A stretch of 64,000 bases of DNA from an uncultured Eudoraea sp. Its GTDB lineage: Bacteria > Bacteroidota > Bacteroidia > Flavobacteriales > Flavobacteriaceae. A program made the translations under genes and the position numbers. The notes below the pieces were generated by a model. That model was not told the DNA's origin. It did not search any database and was given only the letters and a program-made list of their open reading frames with translations. The stretch is from NCBI GenBank assembly GCA_947258555.1, contig CAMYJF010000001.1:1-64000 (forward strand), given 5' to 3'. This document shows positions 60,740-64,000 of the stretch, one piece after another (within the stretch, counting starts at the first letter, position 1; every line of letters starts with the position of its first letter).

Positions 60740-61845
60740 AAATCGAATTCCAACTGCACGGAAATTCCATCTCTTTCCTCATTATTAGTAGCGGAGCTTT
60801 TTTCTTGCGTATTTAAATTGCTAAGTGTTATCCCTACCAAGCGTACAGAATCCTGAAGGGCTTCCTGATACAATAGAGCCTTTACAGTTTTCATGATCTC
60901 CGGAATATCATTTATATAGGTTGGAAGGGTCTTGCTGCGGGTGTGGGAACTAAAATCACTGTATCGGATCTTTAGGGTGACTGTTTTCCCTGATATCGAG
61001 TGGCGTTCGATGCGTTTCTTTAATTCGGCTGCGATCTTCTCGAGCCGCTCCAGCAGAAATATTTCACTGGAAATATTCTCGGCAAAGGTTCGTTCGGCCC
61101 CTACGGATTTGGGAGTGCGATCCGGGCTCACTTCACTCTTGTGGATCCCTCTTACGGCGTCATAATAATATCGTCCGCTTTTGCCAAAATGTTCAACTAA
61201 ATAAACCAGGGACTTTTCTTTCAGATCCCTGCCCTTAAAGATTCCCATTTTGTACATTTTTTCGGCTGTGACTTTTCCAACCCCGTAAAATTTGCGAATA
61301 TCCAGCTCTTCTAAAAAAGGAATGACTTCATCAGGACCAACGGTCTTTTGTCCATTAGGCTTGTTGATATCACTGGCAACTTTCGCAATAAACTTGTTTA
61401 TGGAAATTCCGGCCGAGGCAGTGAGCTGTACCTCTTCCCATATCCTTTGTCTTATTTCAGAGGCGATCAAGGTGGCCGATGGATTTCCTTTCCTGTTTTG
61501 GGTCACATCCAGATAGGCCTCATCAAGAGAAAGAGGCTCTACCAGATCTGTGTAGTCGTAGAAGATGGATCGGATCTGAGTAGAGATCTCCCTATACCTT
61601 TCGAAGCGGGGTTTTACAAAAATGAGATCCGGACAATTCTTTTTGGCCTGAAACCCGGTCATTGCACTTCTCACGCCATATTTTCTTGCTTCATAGCTGG
61701 CAGCTGCAACCACTCCCCGTTTTTCACCCCCTCCGACAGCAATAGGCTTATCCCGCAACTCAGGGTTATCTAACTGCTCTACTGACGCATAAAACGCATC
61801 CATATCTACATGGATTATTTTCCGGGAGTCCAATTCACTGGCCAT
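60736..61845 (-). CDS. dinB: DNA polymerase IV
   Basis: Y-family translesion polymerase. Start set to ATG 61845 (MASELDSRKIIHVDMDAFYA); a TTG two codons upstream lies inside the -7 box. 369 residues. Catalytic carboxylates are in HVDMDAFYASVEQLDNP and EPLSLDEAYLDVT, with the HhH part and little-finger domain after FYGVGKVTAEKMYKMGI. The last residues SVQLEFDF include a probable beta-clamp-binding motif (QLEFDF). Confidence 0.97.
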   Translation of the reverse strand: MASELDSRKIIHVDMDAFYASVEQLDNPELRDKPIAVGGGEKRGVVAAASYEARKYGVRSAMTGFQAKKNCPDLIFVKPRFERYREISTQIRSIFYDYTDLVEPLSLDEAYLDVTQNRKGNPSATLIASEIRQRIWEEVQLTASAGISINKFIAKVASDINKPNGQKTVGPDEVIPFLEELDIRKFYGVGKVTAEKMYKMGIFKGRDLKEKSLVYLVEHFGKSGRYYYDAVRGIHKSEVSPDRTPKSVGAERTFAENISSEIFLLERLEKIAAELKKRIERHSISGKTVTLKIRYSDFSSHTRSKTLPTYINDIPEIMKTVKALLYQEALQDSVRLVGITLSNLNTQEKSSATNNEERDGISVQLEFDF

Positions 61846-61848
61846 ACT

Positions 61849-61856
61849 CAAATTTA
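61849..61856 (-). promoter_or_regulatory. -7 box (TAAATTTG) of dinB
   Basis: Full TAnnTTTG match on the minus strand, only 3 bp before the ATG, so the message would be leaderless or nearly so. No SOS-type operator is recognised near it. Confidence 0.45.
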
Positions 61857-61898
61857 AATTATATTTTAGCCAGATAGGCGATCTTGAGCCCTATTAAT

Positions 61899-62369
61899 AT
61901 GCAAGAACACGAACGAAAATTCCTTGTAACCTCCCTAAATTTCCAAAAGGAAGCGAAAAAGATCATCCCAATAAAGCAGGGATTTCTTCAAAACGCACCG
62001 GAACGCCTGGTACGAATTCGTATTGCGGGAGATAGGGGTCTTATCACCATTAAGGGAATAGCTTCTCCTGATGGAATTACAAGAAAGGAATGGGAGTACG
62101 AGATCCCAGTAGCGGATGCAGAAGCGCTATTAGATCTTTGTATCCCTCCGACATTAAACAAGGAACGCTATATTGTTCCTGAAGGAAAACACAGTTATGA
62201 AGTAGATGTATTTCATGGCGAAAATGAGGGGTTGATCATTGCGGAAATTGAATTAAACTACCCACAGGAGACTTTTTCTAAGCCTGAATGGTTGGGCCAT
62301 GAAGTCACAGGAGATATCCGATATTACAATGTTTCATTACTAACAAAACCATATTCAACATGGGAATAA
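61899..62369 (+). CDS. CYTH-domain protein (triphosphate tunnel metalloenzyme)
   Basis: 156 residues from ATG 61899; an upstream TTG at 61884 is less likely. The ExExK signature is EHERKFLV at the start. Lys/Arg pairs of the tunnel are in RLVRIRIAGDRGLITIKGI and RKEWEYEIPVADAE, and the late acidic residues in HGENEGLIIAEIELNYP. Bacterial members are often inorganic triphosphatases. The YciI-like lipoprotein gene overlaps its end by 10 bp. Confidence 0.92.
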   Translation: MQEHERKFLVTSLNFQKEAKKIIPIKQGFLQNAPERLVRIRIAGDRGLITIKGIASPDGITRKEWEYEIPVADAEALLDLCIPPTLNKERYIVPEGKHSYEVDVFHGENEGLIIAEIELNYPQETFSKPEWLGHEVTGDIRYYNVSLLTKPYSTWE

Positions 62370-62866
62370 GAATGGCATTTCTATTACTAGCTGTGATCTG
62401 CCTGGTATCAGCTTGCCAGCAGGAACATAAGGAAAAAGCAAATCCACTTCATGGCCATGAAACCCATGAGGAAACGCTGTCGAAGGCTGCTGTTAAAGCA
62501 AAATTGGAATCTGAAGGATATCAACTTTTTGAATATGTGGATGAGGCTACGGGAGACACCATTATCATGCAACAATATTTTATTGCTTTTTTAAAAAATG
62601 GCCCGGACAGATCTCAATCTAAAGAAGCGGCAGATAGCCTCCAGATCCTTCATTTAAATCATTTATCGCTTATGTATGAATTAGGCCATGCAGATATTTC
62701 CGGACCCTTTGGTGATGACGGAGAGATCCGCGGTATTACTGTATATAATACGCCAACATTTGAAATGGCAGATAGCCTTGCAAATGCCGATCCGATGGTA
62801 AAAGCTGGTAGATTAGTAATTGAAATGCACCCCTGGTGGGCAGCTAAAGGATTTTCATTGCGCTAG
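62360..62866 (+). CDS. Lipoprotein with YciI-like domain
   Basis: 168 residues. [19 protein letters not shown] is a lipoprotein signal with the lipidated Cys near 19; the ATG at 62360 is kept because it supplies the basic n-region, though 62372 is possible. His-rich residues follow ([10 protein letters not shown]). Residues about 65-168 match a YciI-like alpha/beta barrel ([36 protein letters not shown], then [17 protein letters not shown]). Function is unknown; exported YciI-like proteins are common in Bacteroidota. Overlaps the CYTH gene by 10 bp and shares CTAG with the pheS stop. Confidence 0.82.
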   Translation: MGIRMAFLLLAVICLVSACQQEHKEKANPLHGHETHEETLSKAAVKAKLESEGYQLFEYVDEATGDTIIMQQYFIAFLKNGPDRSQSKEAADSLQILHLNHLSLMYELGHADISGPFGDDGEIRGITVYNTPTFEMADSLANADPMVKAGRLVIEMHPWWAAKGFSLR

Positions 62867-63882
62867 AGCGCAGAACGAAATTGGCTAAGGAAACGCATGT
62901 CATTTTCACTTAATAACCGAATATCAGGGATCTGATGAAGCAACAATGCAATTCTGTCGATCCCCATACCAAAAGCAAATCCGGAGTACTCATTTGAGTC
63001 GATCCCACAGTTTTCCAACACATTAGGATCTACCATCCCGGTTCCCATGATCTCCAACCAACCCGTTCCTTTTGTGATCTTATGGTCCGTTTCGGTTTCA
63101 AGCCCCCAGTAGACATCTACTTCAGCACTGGGTTCTGTAAAAGGGAAATAGGAAGGACGTAATCTTATCTTTGATTTTCCAAAAAGTTCTGTAGTAAAGA
63201 ACTGTAGTGTTTGTTTCAAATCGGCAAAGGAAACATCTTTATCAATATATAATCCTTCCACCTGGTGAAAAAAACAATGTGAACGAGCAGAGATCGCTTC
63301 GTTCCTATATACTCTTCCTGGAGATATTGTTCGAATGGGAGGTTTATGTTTTTCCATATAGCGCACTTGCACGGTGGACGTATGTGTACGCAATAATATG
63401 TCCGGATCAGTTTGGATAAAAAATGTATCCTGCATGTCCCTGGCCGGATGATGTTCAGGCAAGTTCAAAGCGGTAAAATTGTGCCAATCGTCTTCGATCT
63501 CAGGTCCTTCCGATACATTGAACCCGATCCTGGAAAATATATCAATGATCCTATTTTTTACAATAGAAATGGGATGTCTCGAACCCAATTCCATCGGTTC
63601 GCCCGGCCTAGTCAGATCTCCATATTTCGCTTGTTCATCAAGACCATTCGACAAGGCACTTTTAAGACTAGCCACCTTATCCGTAGCCGCCAATTTCAAT
63701 TCATTGATAGCCTGTCCGTACGCTTTCTTTTCTTCAGGAGGGACTTTTTTGAAATCAGCAAACAAGGCATTCAAAATCCCTTTCTTTCCCAAATACTTGA
63801 TACGGAATTCCTCTATGGCTTCAGCAGAATCTGTCTGGAAGGAAGCTACATCTTTTATATGTTCTTTGATACTGTCGATCAT
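62863..63882 (-). CDS. pheS: Phenylalanine-tRNA ligase, alpha subunit
   Basis: 339 residues. The N-terminal coiled coil ([20 protein letters not shown]) binds tRNA. The class II core has motif 1 in [20 protein letters not shown], motif 2 in [18 protein letters not shown] and motif 3 in [38 protein letters not shown] is typical. pheT is not adjacent, as is normal in Bacteroidota. The -7 box lies 15 bp upstream. Confidence 0.98.
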   Translation of the reverse strand: MIDSIKEHIKDVASFQTDSAEAIEEFRIKYLGKKGILNALFADFKKVPPEEKKAYGQAINELKLAATDKVASLKSALSNGLDEQAKYGDLTRPGEPMELGSRHPISIVKNRIIDIFSRIGFNVSEGPEIEDDWHNFTALNLPEHHPARDMQDTFFIQTDPDILLRTHTSTVQVRYMEKHKPPIRTISPGRVYRNEAISARSHCFFHQVEGLYIDKDVSFADLKQTLQFFTTELFGKSKIRLRPSYFPFTEPSAEVDVYWGLETETDHKITKGTGWLEIMGTGMVDPNVLENCGIDSNEYSGFAFGMGIDRIALLLHQIPDIRLLSENDMRFLSQFRSAL

Positions 63883-63896
63883 AATCTATGAATGCT

Positions 63897-63904
63897 CAAA
63901 AATA
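63897..63904 (-). promoter_or_regulatory. -7 box (TATTTTTG) of pheS
   Basis: Full TAnnTTTG match on the minus strand, 14 bp upstream of the pheS ATG. Confidence 0.5.
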
Positions 63905-63976
63905 GTACAATTTACTGATAAGATAAATGATTGTTTCTCGTCTTTAACAAAGTAAACACGCTGAAAAACAATACTT

Positions 63977-63996
63977 TATGTCAAACTCATGACATA
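63977..63996. promoter_or_regulatory. Inverted repeat TATGTCA-6-TGACATA, probable operator
   Basis: Perfect 7-bp arms with a 6-bp spacer at the right window edge, in the gap upstream of pheS and presumably upstream of a gene beyond the window. The size suits a dimeric repressor of the TetR or MarR type. The neighbour is not visible. Confidence 0.45.
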
Positions 63997-64000
63997 CTGT

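Overview
The window is ordinary chromosome from a member of the Bacteroidota, very probably a marine Flavobacteriaceae. The evidence is the set of family members (IPExxxVDY protein, OmpA with thrombospondin type-3 repeats, PD40 lipoproteins, RNase HI with a viroplasmin domain, a 632-residue PurF-family enzyme). The gene order DUF177-rpmF-fabH-accB-accC and acpP-fabF-rnc-IPExxxVDY-pyk fits too. So do the near absence of Shine-Dalgarno sequences, the many -7 boxes of the Bacteroidota type TAnnTTTG, and tRNAs without an encoded CCA. The genus cannot be fixed from what is visible. There is no prophage, insertion sequence, CRISPR array or rRNA operon. Genes are tightly packed, and five convergent pairs share a 4-bp stop overlap.

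Layout. 1-7.6 kb: translation and RNA genes (lepA, dusB, rbfA), two divergent lipoproteins (PD40 propeller, M28 peptidase), an FtsX-type permease and methylmalonyl-CoA epimerase. 7.6-8.15 kb: a CAU tRNA (probably Ile2) followed by a tandem duplication that copies the tRNA 3' end and its terminator. 9.2-12.5 kb: a four-gene unit of a coiled-coil protein, a protein with a possible roadblock/longin-like domain, a Rab-like small GTPase without the usual catalytic Gln, and a soluble hybrid histidine kinase. 12.5-14.5 kb: small membrane peptides, a lysozyme-like secreted protein and a YegP-type protein. 14.5-17.5 kb: an SSS symporter with a NagX-type membrane protein. 17.5-25.6 kb: riboflavin, PLP and fatty-acid initiation genes, then an FAD oxidoreductase and a GntP permease. 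25.6-35.2 kb: arfB with an ABC ATPase, asd, mscL, alr-tdk, rsmI, an AhpD-like protein, OsmC and recJ. 35.2-41.2 kb: lpxH, queD, acyltransferase, enoyl-CoA hydratase, MATE, GNAT and Usp genes. 41.2-50.7 kb: tRNA-Ala(GGC), an SDR, an AddB-like nuclease, ompA, kbl and an AddA-like helicase-nuclease. 50.8-64 kb: sodA, a small-RNA cluster, a PurF-family enzyme, a PfkB kinase, rnhA, purN, acpP-fabF-rnc, pyk, dinB, a CYTH protein and pheS.

The strongest candidate for something undescribed is the 680-bp space between sodA and the PurF-family gene. It holds three tandem small-RNA genes on the minus strand. Each has a TAnnTTTG-like -7 box exactly 5 nt before a nearly invariant 40-nt core, and the core runs into a private terminator hairpin whose stem differs between copies while pairing is kept. 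Upstream of the first copy is a perfect pair of direct repeats (TCGATGAAATACAC, period 20 bp). The second copy has degenerate versions at exactly the same distances (-47 and -67). A related pair (TCGGTGAAATGCATA, period 21 bp) lies 39 kb away, with its nearer element at -67 from the promoter of a 46-residue membrane-protein gene. The leader of that gene contains a stretch complementary to the 3' end of the sRNA core. This suggests a two-locus regulon with one unknown DNA-binding protein, possibly a LytTR-type regulator, and possible sRNA control of the small membrane protein. The GTPase/hybrid-kinase module is the second candidate.

General caution: TAnnTTTG has only six fixed positions, so tens of matches are expected by chance in 64 kb. 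Boxes are listed only where they sit just upstream of a gene.
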